DNA from: Mangrovimonas sp. ST2L15
GTDB taxonomy: Bacteria; Bacteroidota; Bacteroidia; Flavobacteriales; Flavobacteriaceae
NCBI RefSeq assembly: GCF_001280515.1
Contig: NZ_LBIQ01000030.1
Coordinates: forward strand, 310,001 to 374,000
Direction of reading: 5' to 3'
Length of the DNA stretch: 64,000 bases
Shown: one piece after another, positions 45,837 through 54,063 of the stretch
Layout of the letters: each line of letters opens with the position of its first letter
Numbering within the stretch: the first letter of the stretch is position 1
The notes under the pieces: generated by a model
What the model saw: the letters and a program-made list of their open reading frames with translations, nothing else
What the model was told of the DNA's origin: nothing
The model's database searches: none
Made by a program: the position numbers and the translations under genes

Positions 45837-45899
45837 AAGTAGACTAACTCGTTATTATTAATTCAATTTTTTTCTCAAAAAACAAAATCAAAAAACGAG

Positions 45900-45986
45900 T
45901 TAACCACCATCGGCTTTACAGTTGCTGTTTATAAAAACAGGAACTGAAACACCCCATGCGTTAATAAATTTCTTAAAAAATTTCAT
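45900..45986 (-). CDS. 28-residue peptide gene under ECF-like promoter
   Basis: ATG at 45986 to TAA at 45900. The peptide begins MKFFKKFINAW, continues through the hydrophobic GVSVPVF and ends SNCKADGG: a basic amphipathic head, one Trp, one Cys, and a Gly-Gly end. There is no cleavable signal-peptide length, and no homolog I recognise. It has its own promoter-like sequence (46076-46105), an 80- to 90-base leader with a GCTGCA-GAG-TGCAGC hairpin, and a strong terminator, so the roughly 270-base transcript looks like a dedicated gene. It could be a peptide signal, a small membrane protein, or a regulatory RNA in which the frame is by chance; the first reading is favoured because the frame fits the middle of the transcript. 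Confidence 0.6.
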   Translation of the reverse strand: MKFFKKFINAWGVSVPVFINSNCKADGG

Positions 45987-46026
45987 CTGGTAATCATTTT
46001 AAATTAAACATTCCGGATGAAAATTT

Positions 46027-46041
46027 GCTGCACTCTGCAGC
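46027..46041 (-). promoter_or_regulatory. Short hairpin in the peptide leader
   Basis: GCTGCA / TGCAGC six-base arms with a three-base loop, 41 bases upstream of the peptide start codon on the minus strand. It has no U tract, so a structural or translational role is more likely than termination. Confidence 0.4.
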
Positions 46042-46075
46042 TCTTTTCATAGCAAAAGTTCCCCACTTTATTCTA

Positions 46076-46105
46076 TAGATGCAAAAAGAATAAAAAGGTT
46101 GCGTC
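46076..46105 (-). promoter_or_regulatory. ECF-sigma-type promoter, copy A, reading left towards the peptide gene
   Basis: Minus strand: GACGCAACCTTTTTATTC, five T-rich bases, GCATCTA. CAACC fits an ECF -35 element (AAC core) and CATCTA a -10 element, with a 15-base spacer. 28 of 30 bases match copy B at 47219. It starts only 66 bases before the recA start codon, in the opposite direction. Confidence 0.6.
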
Positions 46106-46170
46106 ATAAAATTGTAAACTGATAAAAGTTGTAGTATTTTAGCATTTATCACAATGAAAAAAAACAGAGT

Positions 46171-47178
46171 ATGAGCAGCGAGAAAGAAGCCAAATTAAAA
46201 GCATTAAAATTAACCTTAGATAAATTAGATAAAGCTTACGGAAAAGGAACTGTCATGAAGATGAGTGACCAAGCGGTTGCTGATATTGAGGCTATCTCAT
46301 CTGGTTCTTTAGGCTTGGATTTAGCACTGGGTGTTGGAGGATATCCACGTGGCCGAGTGATTGAAATTTACGGACCAGAATCCTCTGGTAAAACCACCTT
46401 AACATTACATGCTATTGCCGAGGCTCAAAAAAAAGGAGGCATCGCCGCTTTTATTGATGCAGAACATGCTTTTGATCGATTTTATGCCGAAAAGTTAGGA
46501 GTTGATTTAGAGAATTTAATCATCTCCCAACCAGATCATGGAGAACAAGCATTAGAAATAGCAGACAACTTAGTGCGCTCAGGGGCCATTGACATTATTA
46601 TTGTGGATTCGGTTGCTGCATTAACACCCAAAAGTGAAATTGAGGGAGAAATGGGAGACTCCAAAATGGGGTTACACGCCCGATTAATGTCTCAAGCTTT
46701 GAGAAAGTTAACGGCTTCCATCAGCAAAACCAATTGTACCATGATTTTCATCAACCAATTACGTGAAAAAATAGGGGTCATGTTTGGAAACCCTGAGACC
46801 ACCACAGGTGGAAATGCTTTGAAATTCTATGCTTCCGTAAGGTTAGACATTAGACGTTCTACCCAAATAAAAGATAATAACGGGGATGTTTCTGGTAACA
46901 AAACTCGTGTTAAAGTGGTTAAGAACAAAGTCGCACCACCGTTTAAAACGGCTGAATTTGACATCATGTATGGAGAAGGAATTTCTAAAGTGGGAGAAGT
47001 TCTAGACCTAGCTGTTGATTTTGGCATTGTTAAAAAGAGTGGGTCATGGTTTAGTTATGAAGATAGCAAACTAGGGCAAGGAAGAGATGCTGTTAAAGCC
47101 TTATTGAAAGATAACCCAGATTTGATGGATGAACTTGAACAGAAAATCAAGGAAGCTATCAAAGAAAATCAACAATAA
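46171..47178 (+). CDS. recA: Recombinase RecA
   Basis: 335 residues. RecA filaments pair homologous DNA and drive recombination repair. Visible: Walker [15 protein letters not shown], the loop-1 and loop-2 regions [19 protein letters not shown] and [13 protein letters not shown], and the usual ending with acidic residues. The ATG at 46171 is preferred over any upstream start because an ATG at 46154 is followed in frame by a stop. Its promoter is not clear: a weak TTG-N17-TAGTATTT occurs at 46112-46139, beside the divergent ECF-like copy A. A terminator follows the stop. Confidence 0.98.
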   Translation: MSSEKEAKLKALKLTLDKLDKAYGKGTVMKMSDQAVADIEAISSGSLGLDLALGVGGYPRGRVIEIYGPESSGKTTLTLHAIAEAQKKGGIAAFIDAEHAFDRFYAEKLGVDLENLIISQPDHGEQALEIADNLVRSGAIDIIIVDSVAALTPKSEIEGEMGDSKMGLHARLMSQALRKLTASISKTNCTMIFINQLREKIGVMFGNPETTTGGNALKFYASVRLDIRRSTQIKDNNGDVSGNKTRVKVVKNKVAPPFKTAEFDIMYGEGISKVGEVLDLAVDFGIVKKSGSWFSYEDSKLGQGRDAVKALLKDNPDLMDELEQKIKEAIKENQQ

Positions 47179-47184
47179 AAAAAC

Positions 47185-47212
47185 AAATCCCGAAAAATTC
47201 GGGATTTTTTTA
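47185..47212 (+). terminator. recA terminator
   Basis: Ten-bp stem AAATCCCGAA / TTCGGGATTT, loop AAA, then a T run, seven bases after the recA stop. Confidence 0.9.
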
Positions 47213-47218
47213 TATCCA

Positions 47219-47248
47219 GACGCAACCTTTTTATTCATTCTGCATCTA
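47219..47248 (+). promoter_or_regulatory. ECF-sigma-type promoter, copy B, reading into the sigma operon
   Basis: GACGCAACCTTTTTATTC, then five bases, then GCATCTA, on the plus strand. It begins seven bases after the recA terminator and lies about 40 bases before the lipoprotein start. Together with copy A it defines an inverted pair flanking recA. Confidence 0.6.
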
Positions 47249-47285
47249 CTAAATGAATTGTTAAACCAAAGATATACTTGATTCA

Positions 47286-47711
47286 ATGATGAGGAGTTTT
47301 AAAATATTTGTAACCTTGGTTTTGACTGTAGTCATGTTTCAATCTTGTAGCCTCAGTGATGATGACACAATCAATGTTCAATATGAATTGTTACCCGTTG
47401 AGGAAGCCTTTTTGCCCACAGAAATGACCGTTAATGAAATTTATGAAATATCGGTCTCTTATATTCTGCCTACCGATTGTCATGCTTACAATGACATTTA
47501 TTATTCCAAGGTCGATTTTGAAAGAACGGTAGCCATTGTTTCAGCCTATTTTGCAAATAATGAGCCCTGTGAAACGCAAACTGCCATTTTTGAAACCAAC
47601 TTTAATTTTAAACCCCTAAATTCAGGGACCTATACTTTTAAGTTTTGGAAAGGAACAGATGATTCGGGAACAGATCTCTATGAAGAAGTTCTGGTAGAAG
47701 TTTCAGAGTGA
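47286..47711 (+). CDS. Small lipoprotein, first gene of sigma operon
   Basis: 141 residues. Signal peptide with lipobox FQSC near residue 21 (VTLVLTVVMFQSCSLSDDD). The mature part is mostly beta with two Cys that could bridge (PTDCHAYND and NEPCETQ) and GTYTFKFWKGTDDSGTD near the end. I do not recognise the family. Placed between a sigma-type promoter and the sigma factor gene, it is probably the first product of the autoregulated operon and may sit at the outer membrane. ATGATG at 47286 offers two starts three bases apart. Confidence 0.8.
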   Translation: MMRSFKIFVTLVLTVVMFQSCSLSDDDTINVQYELLPVEEAFLPTEMTVNEIYEISVSYILPTDCHAYNDIYYSKVDFERTVAIVSAYFANNEPCETQTAIFETNFNFKPLNSGTYTFKFWKGTDDSGTDLYEEVLVEVSE

Positions 47712-47740
47712 GTTATTAGATTTAATTAATTCAAAACAAT

Positions 47741-48283
47741 GTGAGTTTAAAGCAACTCATACAAAAATGTAGTAATCATGATACCCAAGCACAAAGCGAA
47801 TTATACCAGATATATTCGGGTAAATTGTTTTCGGTTTGCTTGAAGTATTCAAGAAATTACGCGGAGGCGGAAGATAATCTGCAGGATGCGTTTGTGACTA
47901 TTTTTAACAAAATAGCACAATTTAATCATAAAGGTTCTTTGGAAGGATGGATGAAACGAATCACCGTCAATACAGCGCTTCAAAAATATAGAAAACAAGG
48001 TGTTTTTGAAATTATTGATGAAGCTCATATTGAAGATGTGGAGGTGGAAATTGAAGATGATGATATTACTATTGATTATCTGTTGAAAATTATTCAGGAT
48101 TTACCTGACAGGTACCGACTCGTTTTCAATTTATATGTTATGGATGGTTATTCCCATCAGGATATTGCTGAATTGCTATCTATTTCATCCGGAACATCCA
48201 AATCCAATTTAGCCAGAGCCCGAAAGATTTTAAAAGAAAATATTGAAGATTACAAAAGGCGAATGAATTCGCAGACGCTATAA
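47741..48283 (+). CDS. ECF RNA polymerase sigma factor, GTG start
   Basis: 180 residues. Region 2 includes YAEAEDNLQDAFVTIFNKIA and GWMKRITVNTALQ; region 4 is DRYRLVFNLYVMDGYSHQDIA with the helix-turn-helix LLSISSGTSKSNLARA, a good ECF-type match. Start is GTG at 47741, 29 bases after the lipoprotein stop. Its stop shares one base (TAATG) with the next gene, the usual sigma/anti-sigma arrangement. The twin sequences at 46076 and 47219 are its probable targets. Confidence 0.92.
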   Translation: MSLKQLIQKCSNHDTQAQSELYQIYSGKLFSVCLKYSRNYAEAEDNLQDAFVTIFNKIAQFNHKGSLEGWMKRITVNTALQKYRKQGVFEIIDEAHIEDVEVEIEDDDITIDYLLKIIQDLPDRYRLVFNLYVMDGYSHQDIAELLSISSGTSKSNLARARKILKENIEDYKRRMNSQTL

Positions 48284-49917
48284 TGAGTGATAAAAAGCAC
48301 ATAGACCGAATTTTTCAAGAAAAATTCAAGGATTTTGAAGTTGCGCCTAAAGATCATGTTTGGAAAAACATCCAAAAGGAACTTCAAGTCGAAGAAAAGG
48401 ATACTAAAGTAATCCCTGCCTGGTATAAATGGGCCGGTGTTGCAGCCTTGTTATTAATTCTATTGACCGTTGGTGGTCTTGTTTTTACCAATCTTGATGT
48501 GGTGCCAAATGACAAGATCTTAAACCCTGAAAATTCTGTTGTGGATACAGAGCTTCCTGATTCATCCAGTTCAAATGAAGGAGATAATTTAAACATCATT
48601 AATGATCGAGAATTCAATGATTCTCCAAGTGTGAGTGATAATGGGCAAGAAAATCAAGAACAAATCAACCTCCAAAACACAAATACCAATAGAGCAAATC
48701 CATTAACCCAAACTTCAAAAGATAACAACTTCAAGCCCCAAGACAATTCCAGAACGGGAAACAACTTAGTTGATTCGGTTCATACGGATGCTACCGCATC
48801 AACTGGTCTAGCCAACAATGTAAAATCGAACGTTGGAGATTTTAAAGAAAACGCAAAAGAGGACCTAGAAGACAACAATCAAGCGTATTCAAAGGCTTTG
48901 GCAGACAACGAGAACAACTCCAAATCCCAAAATAACAAGCTTAACAATCCTTCTGGAATATCCAATCAATCTAAAGACGTAAGATTAACTACAGAGGAAA
49001 ATCCACTTGTTCAAAAGAATGCATTGGAACAAAATAAATATGAAAACGCCCTAGCTACCCACCAGATAAATAAAGACTCAACAGCCATTAAGGCTGAAGA
49101 AAGCATTGAAAATTTCCCTGAAAAAGAAAAAGAGATGTCAATTGAAGAGGCCATCGCCGAGGCCGAAGAATCAAAGGAAAAAGATGAAAAAGAAAAATTA
49201 AAAAACAGGTGGCAAGTGTATGCAAACATTGCCCCTGTTTATTACAATTCCTTAGGCGATGGCTCTCATATTGATGAACAGTTTGTGGGAAATTCAAAAA
49301 CTGGTGAAGTAAATACCAGTTATGGTGTCAATGTAGGTTATGTGATTAATGAGAAATTAACTATCAGAACAGGAGTTAATTCATTAAAACTTAGTTATGA
49401 CACTAATGATGTCATTCTTTATGAAACCCCAGGTGGGGGAACTGGAGGAAATCCACAATATTTAAAGAATTTAACCATGGCCCCAGGAAATGAATCCATT
49501 AATGCCATTAGCGCTGATAATTTGGGTGTTCAAACTGTAAGCTCCATGTTTGACGCCAATGCTGCCATAAGTCAAAGAATAGGTTATTATGAAGTGCCCT
49601 TAGAACTGGAATACACCCTAGTTAATAAGAAATTTGGCGTAGGTGTCGTAGGAGGTTTTAGCACATTCTTTTTAAATCAAAATGAAGTTTATTCAGAGTT
49701 TGAGAGCTACAACACTTACATAGGTGAAGCCAACAATATCAATAATGTGAGTTTTTCTGGAAATTTGGGAATTGGATTGAATTACAAATTCTCTCCCAAG
49801 TTCAAGTTCAATTTTGAGCCTGTTTTCAAATACCAGTTTGGAGCTTATGAAAATACATCTGGAAATTTCAACCCTTATATCTTAGGGGTTTATACCGGAT
49901 TCAGTTTTAAGTTTTAG
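48283..49917 (+). CDS. Trans-envelope protein: anti-sigma head, membrane helix, Asn-rich linker and outer-membrane barrel
   Basis: 544 residues. Residues 1-46 are a soluble, charged head (HIDRIFQEKFKDFEVAPKD) facing the sigma factor; 48-70 one helix (WYKWAGVAALLLILLTVGG). About 71-300 is a low-complexity linker rich in Asn, Ser, Asp, Glu and Lys, long enough to cross the periplasm. From about 308 to the end are beta strands typical of an outer-membrane barrel, ending GFSFKF with a terminal aromatic residue. I infer a sensor that holds the sigma factor inside and reports outer-membrane state. Translation overlaps the sigma stop by one base; a terminator follows. Confidence 0.82.
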   Translation: MSDKKHIDRIFQEKFKDFEVAPKDHVWKNIQKELQVEEKDTKVIPAWYKWAGVAALLLILLTVGGLVFTNLDVVPNDKILNPENSVVDTELPDSSSSNEGDNLNIINDREFNDSPSVSDNGQENQEQINLQNTNTNRANPLTQTSKDNNFKPQDNSRTGNNLVDSVHTDATASTGLANNVKSNVGDFKENAKEDLEDNNQAYSKALADNENNSKSQNNKLNNPSGISNQSKDVRLTTEENPLVQKNALEQNKYENALATHQINKDSTAIKAEESIENFPEKEKEMSIEEAIAEAEESKEKDEKEKLKNRWQVYANIAPVYYNSLGDGSHIDEQFVGNSKTGEVNTSYGVNVGYVINEKLTIRTGVNSLKLSYDTNDVILYETPGGGTGGNPQYLKNLTMAPGNESINAISADNLGVQTVSSMFDANAAISQRIGYYEVPLELEYTLVNKKFGVGVVGGFSTFFLNQNEVYSEFESYNTYIGEANNINNVSFSGNLGIGLNYKFSPKFKFNFEPVFKYQFGAYENTSGNFNPYILGVYTGFSFKF

Positions 49918-49972
49918 TTTTTAGTTGGTTAGATTGTTCATTGGTATAAAAATTCCAATAGAACAACTAGGG

Positions 49973-50004
49973 AAAAGCTGCTTGGTGTCATAGGCAGCTT
50001 TTTT
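49973..50004. terminator. Bidirectional terminator
   Basis: Nine-base arms AAAAGCTGC / GCAGCTTTT separated by 12 bases, with T on both relevant sides, between the anti-sigma operon and the convergent acyltransferase gene. Confidence 0.8.
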
Positions 50005-50750
50005 CAGTTTTGATAACTATGAAGGCTCTTTAAAATAACGTTTCTAGATTTTTCATTTAACTCCTTGGTAGTCGCTATAGTATAATCCTTTGTTTCTATA
50101 AATGGTAAAATCTTGGCTCTCATTTTACCTGGACTTCCACTAAAAAAGGTATAAGAGAACCGTTTTATATTATCAGGAAACACCATGGGCACGATGGGAA
50201 TTTGGTGATTGATTGCCAATCGAAATGCACCATCCTTAAAACTATCGAGCAAAATAGACTCATCAGGAACTCCTCCCTCAGGAAAAATACAAATACTTAA
50301 ACCTTGCTTCAATCTCTTTTGGGCTCTCAAAAAAACTGCCTTCCTGCTTTTTTCTGAACTGCGATCAACTAATATACAGGTACGTTTATAAAAGAATCCA
50401 AACAATGGGATTTTGGCTAGCTCCTTCTTACCCACAAAAACAAAGGGATTTTTAACAGCTACTAACATCAACATGATATCGGCCATAGAGGTATGATTGG
50501 CAATAAACATATAGCTTTCCTTTCTCTGAGGTGTTTGATCTCTGTCAATTTTTACTCGGAAGCCCATTCCAACTAAAATGAATTTGGCCCATAATCTAGC
50601 AATCCTGAAGAAAAACGGATACCAAGATTCATTGGCGATAGATATTAATAAAATAGGAAATAATATAATGATGGGTAAGGCCACCAAAATGTAAAACCAA
50701 ATTCTATATAAAAGCCAAAAAGGATATTTAATAAATTTCATTGGCAACAA
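50004..50750 (-). CDS. Lysophospholipid acyltransferase (PlsC-family)
   Basis: 248 residues. HX4D motif NHTSMADI and FPEGGVPDES, with a hydrophobic N-terminus (LLYRIWFYILVALPIIILF). Transfers an acyl group to a lysophospholipid or to a related alcohol; the less canonical EGG motif suggests a substrate different from that of the plsC at 4206. It stands alone on its strand. Confidence 0.85.
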   Translation of the reverse strand: MLPMKFIKYPFWLLYRIWFYILVALPIIILFPILLISIANESWYPFFFRIARLWAKFILVGMGFRVKIDRDQTPQRKESYMFIANHTSMADIMLMLVAVKNPFVFVGKKELAKIPLFGFFYKRTCILVDRSSEKSRKAVFLRAQKRLKQGLSICIFPEGGVPDESILLDSFKDGAFRLAINHQIPIVPMVFPDNIKRFSYTFFSGSPGKMRAKILPFIETKDYTIATTKELNEKSRNVILKSLHSYQN

Positions 50751-50836
50751 AAATAGTATTTATCTCCATATTCCTACAGAATGATAAAAGTTTAAATTCT
50801 AACACCTTCTACTTTTCATAATTCTTTAGGATTGGT

Positions 50837-50844
50837 TACTTTTG
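50837..50844 (+). promoter_or_regulatory. Candidate -7 box of trpS
   Basis: TACTTTTG ends 20 bases before the trpS ATG at 50865 and lies within an upstream extension of the frame, so it also argues for that ATG. Confidence 0.5.
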
Positions 50845-50864
50845 CTGTCCAATATTTGAAATCC

Positions 50865-51833
50865 ATGGCGAGAATTTTAACAGGAATCCAGAGTACAGGG
50901 ACACCACATTTAGGTAATATTTTAGGTGCCATTTTACCAGCGATAGACATGTCTAAAAAAGAGGAAAATGACTCTTTTTTGTTTATTGCCAATTTACACA
51001 CCTTAACCCAAATCAAAGATGCTGCAGAACTAAGAGAAAACACCTATTCTGTTGCGGCAACCTGGCTAGCCTTCGGTTTAGATATTGACAAAACCGTTTT
51101 CTATAGACAAAGTGATATTCCACAAGTTACTGAATTGTCTTGGTATTTAAGTTGTTTCTTTCCTTACCAAAGATTGACTTTAGCGCACAGTTTTAAAGAC
51201 AAAGCCGATAGGTTGGCAGACGTCAATTCTGGGTTGTTCACCTACCCTATGTTGATGGCAGCTGATATTTTGTTATACGACGCGAACATCGTCCCGGTTG
51301 GGAAAGATCAATTACAGCATATAGAAATGACACGAGATGTGGCTTCTAGATTCCATGCTAAAATGGGAGACACCTTTGTATTGCCAGATGCCAAAATTGA
51401 AGAACATGTGATGATTGTTCCTGGTACTGATGGCGAGAAAATGAGCAAAAGTAGAAACAACTTTATCAATATCTTTTTGGATGACAAGAAACTGAGAAAG
51501 CAAATCATGTCCATCCAAACTGATAGCACCCCACTTGAGGAACCTAAAGACTGGAAAACCTGTAACTGTTTTGCTATCTATTCTTTATTAGCTTCTGATG
51601 AAGAAGTAGAAACCATGAAATCCAATTACGAAAAAGGAGGCTATGGCTATGGACATGCCAAACAAGCTCTTTTTGAATTGATTGTTGAAAAATTTGCAGA
51701 AGCGAGAGAAAAGTATCATTATTATATGAATAACCTTGAAGAAGTTGATAAAGCCCTATCAGTAGGTGCTGAAAAAGCTAAAAAGGTTGCAAATGATGTA
51801 CTTTCTAGAGTTAGGGAAAAAGTAGGGTATTAA
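50865..51833 (+). CDS. trpS: Tryptophanyl-tRNA synthetase
   Basis: 322 residues from MARILTGIQSTGTPHLGN. Class I signature motif TPHLGN and KMSKS motif GEKMSKSRNNF; GKDQLQHIEMTRDVASRFH binds tryptophan and tRNA. Charges tRNA-Trp. An upstream frame to 50832 is discarded. Its end overlaps the convergent dprA gene by four bases. Confidence 0.97.
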   Translation: MARILTGIQSTGTPHLGNILGAILPAIDMSKKEENDSFLFIANLHTLTQIKDAAELRENTYSVAATWLAFGLDIDKTVFYRQSDIPQVTELSWYLSCFFPYQRLTLAHSFKDKADRLADVNSGLFTYPMLMAADILLYDANIVPVGKDQLQHIEMTRDVASRFHAKMGDTFVLPDAKIEEHVMIVPGTDGEKMSKSRNNFINIFLDDKKLRKQIMSIQTDSTPLEEPKDWKTCNCFAIYSLLASDEEVETMKSNYEKGGYGYGHAKQALFELIVEKFAEAREKYHYYMNNLEEVDKALSVGAEKAKKVANDVLSRVREKVGY

Positions 51834-52930
51834 ATAAGTTCAAACAATTTGCCTGGTAAAGGCCTAACGACGCCTTTCAATTCCATATTCAAAAGAATAC
51901 CAGCTAATTTATAAGTTGGCAACTGGGTGTCTAGAGCAATCACATCCAGCAACTGCTTTTTTTGATCCTTTAAATAGTTGTAAATAAGCTGTTCATGCTC
52001 ATTTAAATCCACAAACAGTTGTCGCTGTATGGTTGGCTTTTCCTGTTCCAATTTCCAGTCCAACATAAAGGGCACATCCATGGAATTGGACAACATCTGT
52101 GCCTTTTGTTGCTTAATCAGATTATTGCACCCTACACTTTGGCTATCGGTCACCCGACCAGGAACAGCAAATACCTCCCGGTCATAAGAGTGGGCAATAT
52201 CAGCCGTTACCAAGCTGCCTCCCTTTTCGGCAGATTCAATAACAATGGTCGCTTCACTCAGGCCAGCAATAATACGATTCCGTTTTAAAAAGTTCTTTCG
52301 GTCAAAGTTCGAGGTACTGCAAAAGTCGGTAAAAAAACCACCGTGAGCTTCTACTGATTTCACATATTTCGAATGAACCTTAGGATACATATCGTTAAAT
52401 CCATGAGCTAAACAACCAATCGTTTGAAGGTTATGATCTATGGCAGCCTTATGCGCTGTAATATCTGTCCCATAAGCAAAACCAGAAACAATAATGGGAT
52501 TAAATGGAGCCAAGTTCTCAACTAATTTCTTGCAAAATTCCATGCCGTGGTTTGTGATTTTACGTACCCCAACAATACTAATAATCCTTTGATTATTCAG
52601 GTTGACATTTCCCCTTTGAAAAAGTAAAATAGGGGCATCGATACAGTGTTTCAATCGTTCGGGATAATCCGATTCCATAAAATAAAGGCAGGATATTTGA
52701 TGAGTCTGAATAAAACGAAATTCATGTTCTGCCTCACGTAAGTGGTTCGCATCAAACAGACCTTCCAAACTTGCTGCTCCAATCCCGTCGATTTTTAATA
52801 GATTGCCTCTTTTTTCTTTTAAAACAGCTTCTGCAGACCCGCATACACCAATTAGCTTTTTAGCTGTTATATCCCCTATTTTAGGAACATGTTGCAATGC
52901 CAGGGTATAAATTAATTGCTGTTCGGTCAT
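51830..52930 (-). CDS. dprA: DNA-processing protein DprA
   Basis: 366 residues from MTEQQLIYTLALQHVPKIGD; a Met seven codons upstream is possible. Helix-hairpin-helix-like N-terminus, then the Rossmann-type DprA core with IISIVGVRKITNHG, SGFAYGTDITAHKAAIDH and SEATIVIESAEKGGSLVTA, and a C-terminal winged-helix (DVIALDTQLPTYKLAGIL). DprA loads RecA on incoming single-stranded DNA in transformation. recA is 5 kb away, not in the same transcript. Divergent from the HU/SPOR gene. Confidence 0.93.
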   Translation of the reverse strand: MTEQQLIYTLALQHVPKIGDITAKKLIGVCGSAEAVLKEKRGNLLKIDGIGAASLEGLFDANHLREAEHEFRFIQTHQISCLYFMESDYPERLKHCIDAPILLFQRGNVNLNNQRIISIVGVRKITNHGMEFCKKLVENLAPFNPIIVSGFAYGTDITAHKAAIDHNLQTIGCLAHGFNDMYPKVHSKYVKSVEAHGGFFTDFCSTSNFDRKNFLKRNRIIAGLSEATIVIESAEKGGSLVTADIAHSYDREVFAVPGRVTDSQSVGCNNLIKQQKAQMLSNSMDVPFMLDWKLEQEKPTIQRQLFVDLNEHEQLIYNYLKDQKKQLLDVIALDTQLPTYKLAGILLNMELKGVVRPLPGKLFELI

Positions 52931-53022
52931 GGGTATCTGTTTGAAATACAACCTACAAGAAACTAAATTTTATGATGTTAATAAATAGTTAAGGGTAAAA
53001 TTTATTGATATACAAAAATTTC

Positions 53023-53030
53023 TAACTTTG
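53023..53030 (+). promoter_or_regulatory. Candidate -7 box at the HU/SPOR gene
   Basis: TAACTTTG ends five bases before the ATG at 53036, so transcription would start at or next to the start codon. No -33 box at a usual distance. Confidence 0.4.
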
Positions 53031-53035
53031 TTTTT

Positions 53036-53974
53036 ATGCACTTAGAGACGTACATAAGCGATTTATTATACCGATACGAATGCGTGACCGTACCTGAATT
53101 TGGTTCCTTTTTAACCCAAAGGGTATCGGCGAGCATTCATTCATCTACAAATGCCTTTTATCCGCCTAAAAAGATTTTGTCTTTTAATGAGCAAATCCAA
53201 AAAAATGACGGTATTTTAATAAGATACGTAGCTGATGTAGAAAAAATCCCTTATGAAGTAGCATCCAAAAAGGTAGCTAAACACGTGAAGTCCATAAAAT
53301 CGTATATGACCGAGGGTGAAACCATCTCCTTTCATAATATTGGTGATTTGACCCTTAATTCGGAAGGTCGTATGCTTTTTGAGCCTTCCTATCATCTTAA
53401 CTATTTAACAGATGCCTTTGGTCTGGCTCAATTTAATTCGGACACCATAACCAGAGAGGTCTTAAAAGAAGAGGTTGAAGCTATTGAAAAAGTAGTGCCA
53501 TTGACGGTCACTCCTGAAAAACGCCAATCCAGAAACTATTTGAAATATGCAGCCGTTGCTGTTATTGCATTAAGCCTAGGTGGCTTTTTAGCATCTAAGT
53601 TTTATGTGAATCAAATAGAAACACACAACCAAATGGCTCAGGAAGAAGCGAGCCAGCAATTAGAAACCAAAATCCAAGAAGCAACCTTTGTAATTTCAAA
53701 CCCATTACCTGCAGCGACTTTACCAGTTAAAAAGCTTTCTGGAAATTACCACATTGTTGCCGGTGCCTTCAGAATAGAAGAAAACAGTGATAAAAAAGTA
53801 GAGGAACTTCAAGCTGAAGGGTACAATGCTCGTAAAATTGGTGTCAATAGATTCGGACTGCATCAAGTGGTTTATGCCAGTTATGAAAGTCGCTCAGAAG
53901 CTCTAAAAGCGCTTCAAGACATCAAGAAAAATGATAACAAAGCGGCTTGGTTGTTGGTTAAAGAACTAGATTAA
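53036..53974 (+). CDS. HU-CCDC81-like and SPOR-domain membrane protein
   Basis: 312 residues. The N-terminal 130 residues have two HU/IHF-like units of the CCDC81 type (CVTVPEFGSFLTQRVSA; FHNIGDLTLNSEGRMLFEPS), cytosolic. One helix at about 168-190 (YAAVAVIALSLGGFLASKF) leads to a periplasmic SPOR domain at about 240-310 (NYHIVAGAFRIEENSDKKV, VVYASYESRSEALKAL), which binds peptidoglycan at division sites. The family is typical of Bacteroidota; the head may bind DNA or protein. Divergent from dprA. Confidence 0.85.
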   Translation: MHLETYISDLLYRYECVTVPEFGSFLTQRVSASIHSSTNAFYPPKKILSFNEQIQKNDGILIRYVADVEKIPYEVASKKVAKHVKSIKSYMTEGETISFHNIGDLTLNSEGRMLFEPSYHLNYLTDAFGLAQFNSDTITREVLKEEVEAIEKVVPLTVTPEKRQSRNYLKYAAVAVIALSLGGFLASKFYVNQIETHNQMAQEEASQQLETKIQEATFVISNPLPAATLPVKKLSGNYHIVAGAFRIEENSDKKVEELQAEGYNARKIGVNRFGLHQVVYASYESRSEALKALQDIKKNDNKAAWLLVKELD

Positions 53975-54042
53975 AACACTCCATTTTCATACAGCTATTT
54001 TCAGTTTTTAGGCATTTATCCTATCTTCTTTGAAATAACCCG

Positions 54043-54050
54043 TACCTTTG
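54043..54050 (+). promoter_or_regulatory. Candidate -7 box of the thioesterase gene
   Basis: TACCTTTG followed by GCACC, 14 bases before the first plausible ATG at 54064. Confidence 0.5.
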
Positions 54051-54063
54051 CACCTCATTTTTG

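Noticed and set aside
46076-47248. The inverted pair around recA as ends of a transposon
   Set aside because: No transposase frame and no target duplication; recA is a core gene, and the two copies fit outward promoters better.
54061-54063. TTG start of the thioesterase
   Set aside because: Directly followed by ATG codons that are more likely starts.
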